Source: Actinophytocola sp050699915 (GTDB taxonomy: Bacteria; Actinomycetota; Actinomycetes; Mycobacteriales; Pseudonocardiaceae). From it: a DNA stretch of 64,000 bases. A model generated the notes under the pieces. That model was not told where the DNA came from. It was given only the letters and a program-made list of their open reading frames with translations, and made no database searches. Positions 1 to 8,009 of this stretch are shown one piece after another (position 1 is the stretch's first letter; every line of letters starts with the position of its first letter). The translations under genes were made by a program, and so were the position numbers. The stretch is from NCBI RefSeq assembly GCF_050699915.1, contig NZ_JBOHGA010000001.1:62001-126000 (forward strand), in the 5' to 3' direction.

Positions 1-1
1 C

Positions 2-1051
2 AACCGGATCGGCGGCGAGGGCGACGGCCTCGAGGTCGCACTGGCGGCGCAGGGCACCGGGCGGCTGTCGCTGCCGGCGGTGTGTGCCGCCGCCGCGAAG
101 TGGAGCCTCAAGATCGCCCGGGAGTGGTCGCGGGTACGGGTGCAGTGGGATCGCCCCATCGGCGAACACGAGGCGGTGGCCGGGAAGATCGCGTACATCG
201 CGGCGACCGCGTTCGCGCTGGAGGCCATGGTCGAGGTGTCCGGCCGGCACGCCGACGCCGGCACGGTCGACACCGGCACCGAAGCGGAGCTGGCGAAGCT
301 GTACGCGTCGGAGAAGGCGTGGACCATCGCCGACGAGCTCGTGCAGATCCGGGGAGGGCGCGGCTACGAGACGGCCGAGTCGGCGGCGGCGCGCGGTGAG
401 AAGGGCGTGCCCGCCGAACAGGTCCTGCGCGACCTGCGGATCGGCCGGATCTTCGACGGTTCGAGTGAGGCACTGCGGGTCTTCATCGCCCAGGAGGCCC
501 TCACCGGCGGTGTCGAGACCGGCCGATTGCCGGACATCGTCGGCGCGACGCGGGTCGGCGCGTGGTACGCGCGGGCGCTGCTCAGCCCTGGCGCCTCCGT
601 GCTGCGGCCCGCCGACTTCGGCGCGCTGGCCACGCACGTGCGTTACGTGGAGCGTGCGAGCCGCCGCCTCGCCCGAAGGCTCGGCCGGCCCCGCTGGGCG
701 GATGTCGAGGAGCGCCAGCTGTTCCTCGGCCGGATCGTCGACATCGCCGCGGAGCTGTACGCGATGAGCGCGAGCTGTGTCTACGCCCGGGCCCGCGCCG
801 AGGACCGCGACGCGGCGACCGCGCTGGCGGACACGTTCTGCCGCCAGGCGCGCGGCCGGGTGGCGGAGCTGTTCGACCGCCTGCGCCGCAACACCGACGA
901 CCACGACCGTGCGGTGGCACGCCAGGTTCTCGACGACCGGTACACGTGGCTGGAGGACGGGATTCTGGACCCGTCGATCGACGGGCCGTGGATCGCGGAG
1001 CCGGCCCGGGACCCGTCGCGCCCAGCCAACGAGCGCCGTAACGCGGCATAG
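2..1051 (+). CDS. Acyl-CoA dehydrogenase, C-terminal part (truncated by window edge)
   Basis: The reading frame is open to the left edge, so only the C-terminal 349 residues are seen. Family features: an arginine-containing stretch ending VQWDRPIGEHEAVAGK, typical of the C-terminal helical domain, and IRGGRGYE followed by LRDLRIGRIFDGSSE, which matches the FAD- and substrate-contacting end of acyl-CoA dehydrogenases. Such enzymes make the alpha,beta double bond of acyl-CoA and pass electrons to ETF. The tail after the conserved domain is longer than in short-chain enzymes and resembles the extended VLCAD-like type. It converges on the O-methyltransferase operon and is separated from it by a strong terminator, so it is more likely flanking metabolism than part of the cluster. 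Family assignment is secure; substrate is unknown. Confidence 0.85.
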   Translation, partial: NRIGGEGDGLEVALAAQGTGRLSLPAVCAAAAKWSLKIAREWSRVRVQWDRPIGEHEAVAGKIAYIAATAFALEAMVEVSGRHADAGTVDTGTEAELAKLYASEKAWTIADELVQIRGGRGYETAESAAARGEKGVPAEQVLRDLRIGRIFDGSSEALRVFIAQEALTGGVETGRLPDIVGATRVGAWYARALLSPGASVLRPADFGALATHVRYVERASRRLARRLGRPRWADVEERQLFLGRIVDIAAELYAMSASCVYARARAEDRDAATALADTFCRQARGRVAELFDRLRRNTDDHDRAVARQVLDDRYTWLEDGILDPSIDGPWIAEPARDPSRPANERRNAA

Positions 1052-1063
1052 GGGAGTCGCCGC

Positions 1064-1101
1064 ACGAAACGGCCGGACGGGAGACCGTCCGGCCGTTTCG
1101 T
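1064..1101. terminator. Bidirectional intrinsic terminator
   Basis: A perfect inverted repeat lies between two convergent genes. The 17-bp arms are ACGAAACGGCCGGACGG (1064-1080) and its complement (1085-1101), with a GAGA loop. The arms carry AAA on one side and TTT on the other, so the hairpin can end transcription from both directions: acyl-CoA dehydrogenase on plus and the methyltransferase operon on minus. Confidence 0.85.
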
Positions 1102-1111
1102 CCACCCGGGA

Positions 1112-2149
1112 CTACGCCGGGACCGCCTCGATCAGCGACAGCGGGCCGGCGGCCCGCGGCGACACCGACCGAACGGCGAAACCGGTCTCCTCCAGCATCG
1201 CGCGGAAGCGGCTCTCCGTCCGCTCCCGGCCGCCGGAGTTCACCAGCATGTTCATGTCCGTGTAGAACATGATCGGGTCGCCCGACGTCGCGGTCTCCGG
1301 CAGGATCGACCCGACGATCAGCAGAGTCGCCGCGTCCGGCATGTGCGCGCGGCACGTGCGCAGCAGCGCGCATGCCGGCTCGTCGTCCCAGTCCTGGAAC
1401 ACACTCTTGATGATGTACAGGTCACCCTCGTTCGGTACCGCCTCGAAGAAGTCGCCCGCGACCACCTCGGCCCGGTCGGCGACACCGGCCGCGGCGAGGA
1501 CGTCGCCGGCCTGTGCCACGCCGCTGGGACTGTCGAGCACGACCCCGTTCACGTGGGCGTTCGCCGTGAGGATCGCCGCGAGCAGAGTGCCGTCGCCACC
1601 ACCGATGTCGACGACTGACTTGACGTCCGCGAAGTCGTACGCGGCCGCGATCTGCCCCGCCGAGATCCGTGCCTCCTGGCTCATCGCCTGGTTGAACAGC
1701 GCGCTCAGATCCGGGTTGTCGGCGAGGTAGGAGTAGATGTTCTGGCCCAGGACGTGGTTCCAGGCGGCCTCGCCGGTACGCACGGAGTGGTCGAGTCCCA
1801 GCCACGCGCGGAAGTGCGACTCGTGGCAGAACATGCGGGTGAAGGCGTAGAGCGAGTTCGGGGAGTCGGAGCGCAGCTGTGCGCCGACGTCGGTGAGCCC
1901 GAACCGTCCCGGCTCCGGCTCGGTGGTGATCCCGACCGCGGCGAGCAGGCGCAGCATCCGGCGCAGCGACGGCTCGTGCGAACCGGTCGCCGTGGCCAGG
2001 TCCGCGCTGGTGCAGACCCCGTCGTGGATGAGGTCGGCGATCTTCAGCTCGGCCGCCAGACCCAGGGCGTGGGCGGCCATGTACCCGCCGATCATCTCGA
2101 TCAGCTGTGCTCGGTTGCGCATGCTGTCGGCGATGTTCTCGCTGGTCAT
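1112..2149 (-). CDS. SAM-dependent O-methyltransferase
   Basis: A 345-residue protein with the layout of small-molecule O-methyltransferases (AdoMet_MTase family 2, as in many polyketide and phenazine clusters). It has an N-terminal winged-helix dimerisation region (about residues 10-110) and a Rossmann domain with the SAM-binding motif VVDIGGGDGTL near residue 180. Downstream is GDFF, and IKSVFQDWDD is equivalent to the usual 'LHDWDDE' motif. A start at the ATG opening MTSENIAD gives normal length; longer frames run into the upstream gene. It is the last gene of a four-gene operon, 11 bp after the GNAT gene. The substrate is not readable, but a hydroxyl or carboxyl on the A-T-R product is the simplest guess. 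SVFQDW replaces the more usual LHDW, so the general-base His of plant-type enzymes is not obvious. Confidence 0.85.
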   Translation of the reverse strand: MTSENIADSMRNRAQLIEMIGGYMAAHALGLAAELKIADLIHDGVCTSADLATATGSHEPSLRRMLRLLAAVGITTEPEPGRFGLTDVGAQLRSDSPNSLYAFTRMFCHESHFRAWLGLDHSVRTGEAAWNHVLGQNIYSYLADNPDLSALFNQAMSQEARISAGQIAAAYDFADVKSVVDIGGGDGTLLAAILTANAHVNGVVLDSPSGVAQAGDVLAAAGVADRAEVVAGDFFEAVPNEGDLYIIKSVFQDWDDEPACALLRTCRAHMPDAATLLIVGSILPETATSGDPIMFYTDMNMLVNSGGRERTESRFRAMLEETGFAVRSVSPRAAGPLSLIEAVPA

Positions 2150-2160
2150 CAGGACACCTT

Positions 2161-2913
2161 TCAGTTCGGTTGGGACAGGCGGTGCCGAACCCAGACGTTG
2201 GGCTCGACGTAGACGGCGCGGTCGAGCTCGACGCTGACCTCGACCCGGGTCAGCGCGCCGGGCACCACGACGGGTCCACTGGTGTCGAACGGCAACCCGG
2301 TCCAGCCCCGCCACTGGGCGAGACTGCCCGCGATCGTCATCGACACCGGGCAGACCTTGAGGAACTCGCCGCCCACCCGCGCGTGCACGCGCAACCAGGG
2401 ATCCTCGGGCAGCCCGTCGGGGCGGGTGCGTGCGACGTAGTCGCCCATCGAGAGGTCAGGCTCGGTGTGCTTGTGGCTGGGCCGGACCGGCACCACCACG
2501 TCGGTGAAGCCGCACCGCCGCGCGTGCTCGGCCAGTGCCCGAAGGGTGTGTTCGGACAGGTTCCGGGACCGCTTGCCCGGCACGACCGCGACCTCGAGCG
2601 CGCACAGGGCGGTCAGCTCGGCACCCGCGTAGGTGTCGTGCATGCTCTGGCGCAGCACCTCGTCCCAGCCGGTGTCGGGCAGGCCGGCCGCGTCGCCGTC
2701 CCACGCGAACGGCACGCTCGCCGCCCGTGCCACGACCTCGGTGCCGTCGAGCACCACGAGCTGGTGCTGGGCGTGCTGCTCGAAGGCCCAGTCGACGAGT
2801 ACCGGGTCCGGGCGGATGTAGTCCGGCCAGGTCGCCTCCATGGTCAGCATCGCGAGCTCGAGGTCGGGCCGATCGGCAAGCGACACCGCAGGCAGGTCCG
2901 TCGTAGTAGACAT
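2161..2913 (-). CDS. GNAT-like N-acyltransferase
   Basis: A 250-residue protein. The central segment reads LCALEVAVVPGKRSRNLSEH, followed by a helix and CGFTDVVVPVRP. This is the beta4-beta5 region of GNAT acyltransferases, where acyl-CoA pyrophosphate binds to an R/Q-x-x-G/A-like loop; here the loop is degenerate (KRSRNLS). The N-terminal third has the usual GNAT alpha/beta start. The start is the ATG opening MSTTTDLP, preceded by GGGAGGACAC, which is a good ribosome binding site. It lies 16 bp after the Aat-like gene. GNATs in natural-product clusters acylate amines or join acyl chains to peptides, as GdvG does in goadvionin biosynthesis. A job acylating an amine made by the neighbouring NRPS/Aat pair is inference. 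Assignment to GNAT is by pattern only, so moderate. Confidence 0.6.
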   Translation of the reverse strand: MSTTTDLPAVSLADRPDLELAMLTMEATWPDYIRPDPVLVDWAFEQHAQHQLVVLDGTEVVARAASVPFAWDGDAAGLPDTGWDEVLRQSMHDTYAGAELTALCALEVAVVPGKRSRNLSEHTLRALAEHARRCGFTDVVVPVRPSHKHTEPDLSMGDYVARTRPDGLPEDPWLRVHARVGGEFLKVCPVSMTIAGSLAQWRGWTGLPFDTSGPVVVPGALTRVEVSVELDRAVYVEPNVWVRHRLSQPN

Positions 2914-2929
2914 GTGTCCTCCCGGGGAC

Positions 2930-3724
2930 TCAGGCGGCAAGGCTGCGAGCGGGCTGCGGGTCGCTCGGCAACGCGGCGCGGACGCCGGCGTTGGCCCGCA
3001 GCAGCTCCAGGTAGCGGGAGCGCGGGATGGTGACCGCGCCGAGCAGCCTGGCGTGACCGCCGTCGTGCTGGACGTCGACGGCGACGCCGCCGCTGTCGGC
3101 CACCCGCCGCGCCAGGCACGCCACTGCGACCTTGGCCGCGCCACTGCGCCGGGCGAACTGGGAGTCGGCGCTGAAGATCCCGCCGACCCGCACGCCGAAC
3201 GTCCCACCAACCAGCTCGTCGCCGTCCCACACCTCGGCACTGTGCGCGTGACCGGCCGCGTGCAGCCGACACAGGCCGGCCACCAGTCCGTCGGTGAGCC
3301 ACTGCGGGGTGCGGCCGACCCGGCACTGGTGCACCACCCGCTCGAAGCAGGTGTCGAGCGTGGTGGTCCACTCGACCTTGTTGCGCAGCTGTTGGGCCAG
3401 GCTGCGCTGGATGCGGAGCTGGTCGACGAAGATCACCGGGCGCGGGTCGGGCGAGCACCAGGCGACCGCGTACGGGTTGCCGTCGTCCCTCGCGTCGTCG
3501 ATGACCCGGACCCGCCCCGCGTCGATGTCGGCCCCGGCGGTGATCTCGTGCATGATCTGCTGTTCCTCGGTGTCGGCCGGGAACGGGTACAACCCGTGCC
3601 GGTACGCGTCGAGGAGGCTTGCCGGACTGAGGTCGTCGCAGAAGGCGACCGGGCCTTCGGCGGGGGCGTCGGTCAGGTCGAGAGCGGCCCAGGGCGACGT
3701 CACTTCGGGAGTCAGCCGGTCCAT
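2930..3724 (-). CDS. Leucyl/phenylalanyl-tRNA-protein transferase (Aat) homologue
   Basis: A 264-residue protein of the Aat family, which moves an amino acid from aminoacyl-tRNA to an amine. Visible family signatures are AYRHGLYPFP near residue 40 (typically YRxGIFPM), WCSPDPRPVIF, HSAEVWDGDELVGGTFG, then IFSADSQF, VDVQHDG and LLGAVTIPR. The pair equivalent to E. coli Asp186 and Gln188 is kept (D-x-Q in VDVQ). The usual GESMF is changed to ADSQF, so the family glutamate is an aspartate. Its start codon overlaps the stop of the A-T-R NRPS gene (TGATG), showing translational coupling. In E. coli the enzyme tags proteins for degradation. Here the operon context argues instead for tRNA-dependent amide formation on a small molecule, which is inference. 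Confidence 0.75.
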   Translation of the reverse strand: MDRLTPEVTSPWAALDLTDAPAEGPVAFCDDLSPASLLDAYRHGLYPFPADTEEQQIMHEITAGADIDAGRVRVIDDARDDGNPYAVAWCSPDPRPVIFVDQLRIQRSLAQQLRNKVEWTTTLDTCFERVVHQCRVGRTPQWLTDGLVAGLCRLHAAGHAHSAEVWDGDELVGGTFGVRVGGIFSADSQFARRSGAAKVAVACLARRVADSGGVAVDVQHDGGHARLLGAVTIPRSRYLELLRANAGVRAALPSDPQPARSLAA

Positions 3725-6700
3725 CACGCCACCCGCAGGAAGTCGATCGAGGTCAGGTAGTCGATGTAGCGGTCGAGCATCCCCTCGTCGACCGGTGGGA
3801 TCTCGATCCCGCTGCCGCGCAGCGCATCCTCCACGTTCGTCCGCGTGAAGCCGGGGAACGTGGTCTCCAGGTACATCTCCGCGACGCTCATCTGACCCTG
3901 CGCGCACCGGTCGATGAACAGCGGCGCGAACGGCGTCATCGGGTGGTCCGGCTGCTCGATGGCGACCCGGACGAGCTCGTCGAGCCACTCGCTCCACGAG
4001 ACGTCGCGGACGTCGTGGCCGTGCGCGCGCAGCCGGTCCGCGAGCATGGCGATGTTGACCTTTCCCGGGTTGGTGAGGTGGTAGACCTCGCCGGTCGGCA
4101 GCGCGCGTGCGGCGATGTGTGCCACCGCGGCCGCGAAGCAGTCGACGGGCGTGTAGTCCAGGGGCAGCTCCGCTACCGGAACGGTGCCGGTGTCGACGAC
4201 GAACCGCTTCATCGCACACATCTCGGTCGCCGTGTTCCACGCTCCGGTTGCCCGGTCCCCGGAGATGTCGGCCGCCCGGTAGATGGCCACCGGAAGGCCC
4301 TGTTCCGCCGCGTTCCGCAGCAACGCCTCGGCGACCCACTTGCTTTCCACGTAGCCGACCGACAGGTGGTCGGCATATGCGGCAGGGGTCGTTTCCGAGA
4401 CGTGGCGGACTCCGGCGGTGCCGAAGCCGGCGATCACCGCCATGGTCGAGGTGTAGTGGATCGGGATGTTGCGGTGGCGCCCGGCCATCCGGATGAGCTC
4501 CCTGGTGCCGGAGACGTTGGCCGGTCGCATGTGTGAGTACGGATAGATGAAGTTGACCCGCCCGCCGGGGTGGTGGATGACGTCGACGGTGCGGGCCAGG
4601 GTGTCGAACTCCGCCTCGGACAGGCCGAGCAACGGCTCGGCCAGGTCGCCGGGGAGCGCGACGATCCGGCCGGTGTCGAGGTACGGGGCGAGGTCGTCGT
4701 CGAGGTAGTGGCGCCAGTTGGCCCGGACGCGCTCCGTCGCGCTGCCGGGGTCGTCGGCGCGGACGAGGCAGTGCACGACCGCGTCCGTCGAGGCCAGCAG
4801 CTCACGCAGCAGGTAGATCCCGAGGAAGCCGGTGGCTCCGGTGAGCAGGATGTGCTCGGGGCTCTGCCAGCGCGGCGGGTCGCTGACCGATGCCTGGATG
4901 GGTACGTCGAGCTCGGCCTCGGCCTCGAAGTCCACCCGCCGGCTGGTGTCGTCGCCCCCGAGTGTGCCGGCTCTGGCCGCTTGTACGGCCTGGGCGAAGC
5001 CGCGCAGTGTCGCGTCCTCGAGCAGCAGCCGGATCAACGGGCGGACCTGGGTGATCAGGACACCGAAGGCGCCGCGGGCCTTGGCCAGCAGCTCCGCGGC
5101 GAGGATCGAGTTGCCGCCGAGGGCGAAGAAGTTGTCCCCAGGGTTGACGTGGTCCACGCCGAGCACCTGGCACCACAGCCGCGCGACACCGCGCTCGAGC
5201 ACGTCGGCACCCTGCCCGTCCGTGTCGTCGTCCGCGTCCGCCGGAGCGGCCGTCTCGGGCTCGGGCAGGGCGGCCAGGTCGACCTTTCCGTTCGACTTCA
5301 GCGGCATCTCGGGCAGCGCCACGAACGAGGTGGGCACCAGGTGGTCGGGCAGGTACCGGGACGCGAAGTCCCGCAGCTCCCGGGCCTCGAACTCGCCACC
5401 CTTCGGCACGGTCACGTACGCCGCGAGCTGCCGCTGCCCGCCGCGCTCGTAGTCGGTGACCACGACGTTGTCGACCAGCGGGTGCGCGGCGAGGGTCGCC
5501 TCGATCTCGCCCGGCTCGACGCGGAAGCCGCGGATCTTGACCTGTCGGTCGATCCGCCCGGCGACCTCCAGGTTCCCTTCGGGTGTCCAGGTGCCGAGGT
5601 CGCCGGTCCGGTACATCCGCGCTCCGGGCCTTTCCGCGAACGGGTCCGGCATGAACCGGCCGCCCACGTCCTCGGCGAGGTAGCCGCGCGCCACGCCGCG
5701 CCCCGCGATGTAGATCTCCCCGCGCCGGCCGGCCTCGACCGGGCGCAGCCCCTCGTCGAGCACGTACACGGACGTTCCGTGCAACGGCTTTCCGACCGGC
5801 GCCGAGCCGCGGGCCGGCAGCACGTCCGTGGTCAGGTCCATGACGCACGAGGTGATCGTGGTCTCGGTGAGCCCGTAGGCGTTGACCAGCCGGGTGTGGG
5901 GCAGCAGTGTCAGGGCGGTGCGGCAGTCCTCGGCCAGCACGGCTTCGCCGCCCACGATCACCAGGCGCACCGGCAGCTCGGTGGGCCGGCCGTCGAGCTC
6001 GGAGAGGAAGCGACGCCAGTAGGCGGGCGTCAGGTCCATGACGGTGACGCCGTGCCGGCGAAGCTGGTCGGGCAGCTCGCTCGGGGCCCACGCGAGGTCC
6101 GGCAGCACGAGCGTCGCGCCACCCAGCAGCGACACGGTGATCTGCTCGATGGACGTGTCAAAGGACAGCGCGCCGAACTGCAGCACCCGATCGGACGGGT
6201 TGACGCCATACGAGTCGGTGAGCTCGCGGCTCACGTGGCTCAGCGAGTCGTGGGTGACCACGACGCCCTTGGGGGTTCCGCTCGACCCCGACGTGTAGAT
6301 GACGTAGGCCGCGTCGGCGCCGTCCACCGGGATCGCCGGCGGGGCCGTGGAAAGGCCCACGCCGGCCGTCGCGGTGAGGGAGGTGACCGGGAGGTCGGCG
6401 AACCGGGGATGGTCCTGCTCGTGGGCGATGACCGCCGCGCAGCCGGTCTCCTTGGCGAACGCCGCGATGCGACCGTCGGGCGTCCCGGGTTCGACCGGCA
6501 GGTACGCCGCGCCCGCCTTCCAGATGGCGAGCAGGCTCACGATCGTGTCGATCGACCGTTCCAGATGGACCATGACAACGGTGTCCGCTTCGACACCCGT
6601 GTCGAGAAGGCAGTTCGCGAGCTGGTTCGAGCGCACTTCCAGGTCGGCGTAGGTGATCCGCTGATCTCCCTGGACAACCGCGATGTCGTCGGGTCGGGAT

Positions 6701-6753
6701 ACGGCACGCGCGGCGAACAGTTCGTGGACGTTCGGCTGCCGAGCGATGTTCAT
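3724..6753 (-). CDS. NRPS-like protein, A-T-R (adenylation, carrier, reductase)
   Basis: A 1009-residue single-module enzyme. Adenylation domain (about 15-520): VIYTSGSSGTPKGV near 151, AYGLTETT, YRTGDLGTW, KIRGFRVEPGEIE, and the catalytic lysine in LKSNGKVDLAALP. Carrier domain near 541 with FFALGGNSIL (phosphopantetheine serine). Thioester reductase domain from about 630: ILLTGATGFLG (NADPH binding) and the catalytic YVESK near 800. It should activate an amino acid, hold it as a thioester and release it as aldehyde or alcohol. There is no condensation domain, so a partner must supply any amide bond; the adjacent Aat-like gene is a candidate. Specificity residues read by eye are D-T-E-D-I-G-A-I-T, with two acidic positions. 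The start is the ATG of MNIARQPN, preceded by AAAGGGG. Confidence 0.9.
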   Translation of the reverse strand: MNIARQPNVHELFAARAVSRPDDIAVVQGDQRITYADLEVRSNQLANCLLDTGVEADTVVMVHLERSIDTIVSLLAIWKAGAAYLPVEPGTPDGRIAAFAKETGCAAVIAHEQDHPRFADLPVTSLTATAGVGLSTAPPAIPVDGADAAYVIYTSGSSGTPKGVVVTHDSLSHVSRELTDSYGVNPSDRVLQFGALSFDTSIEQITVSLLGGATLVLPDLAWAPSELPDQLRRHGVTVMDLTPAYWRRFLSELDGRPTELPVRLVIVGGEAVLAEDCRTALTLLPHTRLVNAYGLTETTITSCVMDLTTDVLPARGSAPVGKPLHGTSVYVLDEGLRPVEAGRRGEIYIAGRGVARGYLAEDVGGRFMPDPFAERPGARMYRTGDLGTWTPEGNLEVAGRIDRQVKIRGFRVEPGEIEATLAAHPLVDNVVVTDYERGGQRQLAAYVTVPKGGEFEARELRDFASRYLPDHLVPTSFVALPEMPLKSNGKVDLAALPEPETAAPADADDDTDGQGADVLERGVARLWCQVLGVDHVNPGDNFFALGGNSILAAELLAKARGAFGVLITQVRPLIRLLLEDATLRGFAQAVQAARAGTLGGDDTSRRVDFEAEAELDVPIQASVSDPPRWQSPEHILLTGATGFLGIYLLRELLASTDAVVHCLVRADDPGSATERVRANWRHYLDDDLAPYLDTGRIVALPGDLAEPLLGLSEAEFDTLARTVDVIHHPGGRVNFIYPYSHMRPANVSGTRELIRMAGRHRNIPIHYTSTMAVIAGFGTAGVRHVSETTPAAYADHLSVGYVESKWVAEALLRNAAEQGLPVAIYRAADISGDRATGAWNTATEMCAMKRFVVDTGTVPVAELPLDYTPVDCFAAAVAHIAARALPTGEVYHLTNPGKVNIAMLADRLRAHGHDVRDVSWSEWLDELVRVAIEQPDHPMTPFAPLFIDRCAQGQMSVAEMYLETTFPGFTRTNVEDALRGSGIEIPPVDEGMLDRYIDYLTSIDFLRVA

Positions 6754-6986
6754 ATAACCCCTTTGGTACTCGAACATGGCTGAAGTTGTCTGTTCGCAGT
6801 CGTCACTTCAACGTTATGAAGAGCCCTTGAGTCTGGGTTGCGACGCGGTTGCGGAATATTCGAGTGCCGCGGCCGCGCTTTAGGGACATGGCCCACGGCC
6901 ACCTGATTCGTCCGCTGTGCGACCGGGCCGCTAGACCCCACTTCGACACTCTGTTCCCGAGCAGCTCCCAGGCTGAGGAGGACCGG
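6754..6986. other. Divergent intergenic region
   Basis: The 233 bp between the minus-strand A-T-R operon and plus-strand ispH must carry both promoters. I see good ribosome binding sites at either end (AAAGGGG on minus, GAGGAGGACCGG on plus), but no convincing operator or hairpin. Confidence 0.5.
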
Positions 6987-7931
6987 ATGTCTGAAGTCCA
7001 GTCACGCACGGTGTTGCTGGCGGCGCCGCGGGCGTTCTGCGCCGGCGTGGAGCGCGCGATCGAGATCGTCGAGCGCCTGCTCGCCGCCCGAGGAGGGCCG
7101 ATCCACGTACGCAAGCAGATCGTGCACAACGCCCACGTGGTCGCCGAGCTCGAGAAGCGTGGTGCGGTCTTCGTGGACGAGCTGGACGAGGTGCCCGCGG
7201 GCGCGACTGTCGTGTTCTCCGCGCACGGCGTCTCACCGGCTGTGCGCGCGGAAGCGGCCCGGCGTGGTTTCGAGGTCTTCGACGCGACCTGTCCGCTGGT
7301 GAGCAAGGTCCATGCCGAAGCACGGCGCTACGCCGATCGCGGGGACACCGTGCTGCTGATCGGTCACGCGGGCCACGAGGAGATCGACGGCACGCTGGGG
7401 GAGGCGCCGCGCCAGACGGTTCTGGTGCAGTCCGTGGCGGAGGCACACACGGTCGAGGTGCCCGATCCGGACCGGGTTTCGTACCTGACCCAGACGACGC
7501 TCGCGGTCGACGAGACCGCCGAGATCGTCGACGTGTTGCGGCAGCGGTTTCCGACGCTGCGCGGTCCCGGCTCGGCGGACATCTGCTACGCGTCGACGAA
7601 CCGGCAGGCCGCCCTGCGCGCGATCGCCGACGAGTCGGATCTCGTGCTCGTGGTGGGCTCGACGAACTCGTCCAACACGCGGCGGCTGGTCGAGCTGGCC
7701 CGAGGCCGAGACCGCGCCGCGTACCTCATCGAGGACGCCGATGCGATCCGGCCGGGCTGGCTCGACGCCGTGGCGGTCGTTGGAGTCACCGCGGGCGCGT
7801 CCGCCCCGCCCTACCTGGTCAAGGAGGTCGTCGACGCGCTCTCCGAGCTCGGGCCGATAACCGTAGCCGAACGTGAAGTGGCCCAGGAGACCGTCGAGTT
7901 CACCATGCCCGGGGCCATGCGATCGCTGTGA
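6987..7931 (+). CDS. ispH: 4-hydroxy-3-methylbut-2-enyl diphosphate reductase (IspH/LytB)
   Basis: A 314-residue protein of normal IspH length, the last enzyme of the MEP pathway, reducing HMBPP to IPP and DMAPP with an iron-sulfur cluster. The three cluster cysteines are present in their usual settings: PRAFCAGVERAI, DATCPLVSKVH and SADICYASTNRQ. Also present are KQIVHNAHVV, FSAHGVSP, the active-site glutamate in HAGHEEIDGT, and VVGSTNSSNTRRL. The start is the ATG after GAGGAGGACCGG; the frame is open upstream but lacks another good site. It could be a housekeeping copy. Its place between cluster genes, with an IPP isomerase homologue and a UbiA prenyltransferase in the same window, suggests a cluster-borne copy that boosts prenyl supply. 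Whether the genome has a second ispH cannot be seen. Confidence 0.95.
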   Translation: MSEVQSRTVLLAAPRAFCAGVERAIEIVERLLAARGGPIHVRKQIVHNAHVVAELEKRGAVFVDELDEVPAGATVVFSAHGVSPAVRAEAARRGFEVFDATCPLVSKVHAEARRYADRGDTVLLIGHAGHEEIDGTLGEAPRQTVLVQSVAEAHTVEVPDPDRVSYLTQTTLAVDETAEIVDVLRQRFPTLRGPGSADICYASTNRQAALRAIADESDLVLVVGSTNSSNTRRLVELARGRDRAAYLIEDADAIRPGWLDAVAVVGVTAGASAPPYLVKEVVDALSELGPITVAEREVAQETVEFTMPGAMRSL

Positions 7932-7976
7932 CCTGCAATTACCGTGCGGTGGACCGGAAATTGCCCGCCGGTGGGT

Positions 7977-8003
7977 TTGAGATGTACCCCTCCTGGGTAT
8001 GGT
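7977..8003 (+). promoter_or_regulatory. Promoter candidate overlapped by the copper operator
   Basis: TTGAGA (7977-7982) and TATGGT (7998-8003) are separated by 15 bp. This would start transcription at or beside the ATG at 8010, giving a leaderless message, which is common in actinobacteria. No Shine-Dalgarno sequence precedes this ATG, which fits. The spacer is short, so this is tentative. Confidence 0.4.
7985..7999. promoter_or_regulatory. CsoR-type copper operator
   Basis: The palindrome TACCC-CTCCT-GGGTA (flanked by G and T, GTACCC...GGGTAT) matches the established operator of the copper-sensing repressor CsoR: TACCC and GGGTA half-sites around a short GC-rich centre. It lies 11 bp upstream of a copper gene and overlaps the promoter core, so binding would block RNA polymerase and copper would relieve it. 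No csoR gene is in the window, so the repressor must be encoded elsewhere. Confidence 0.75.
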
Positions 8004-8009
8004 ACCGAT

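Noticed and set aside
2930..3724. Housekeeping N-end-rule Aat
   Set aside because: Possible, but the one-base overlap with an NRPS gene and co-transcription with acyl- and methyltransferases make a biosynthetic role more likely.
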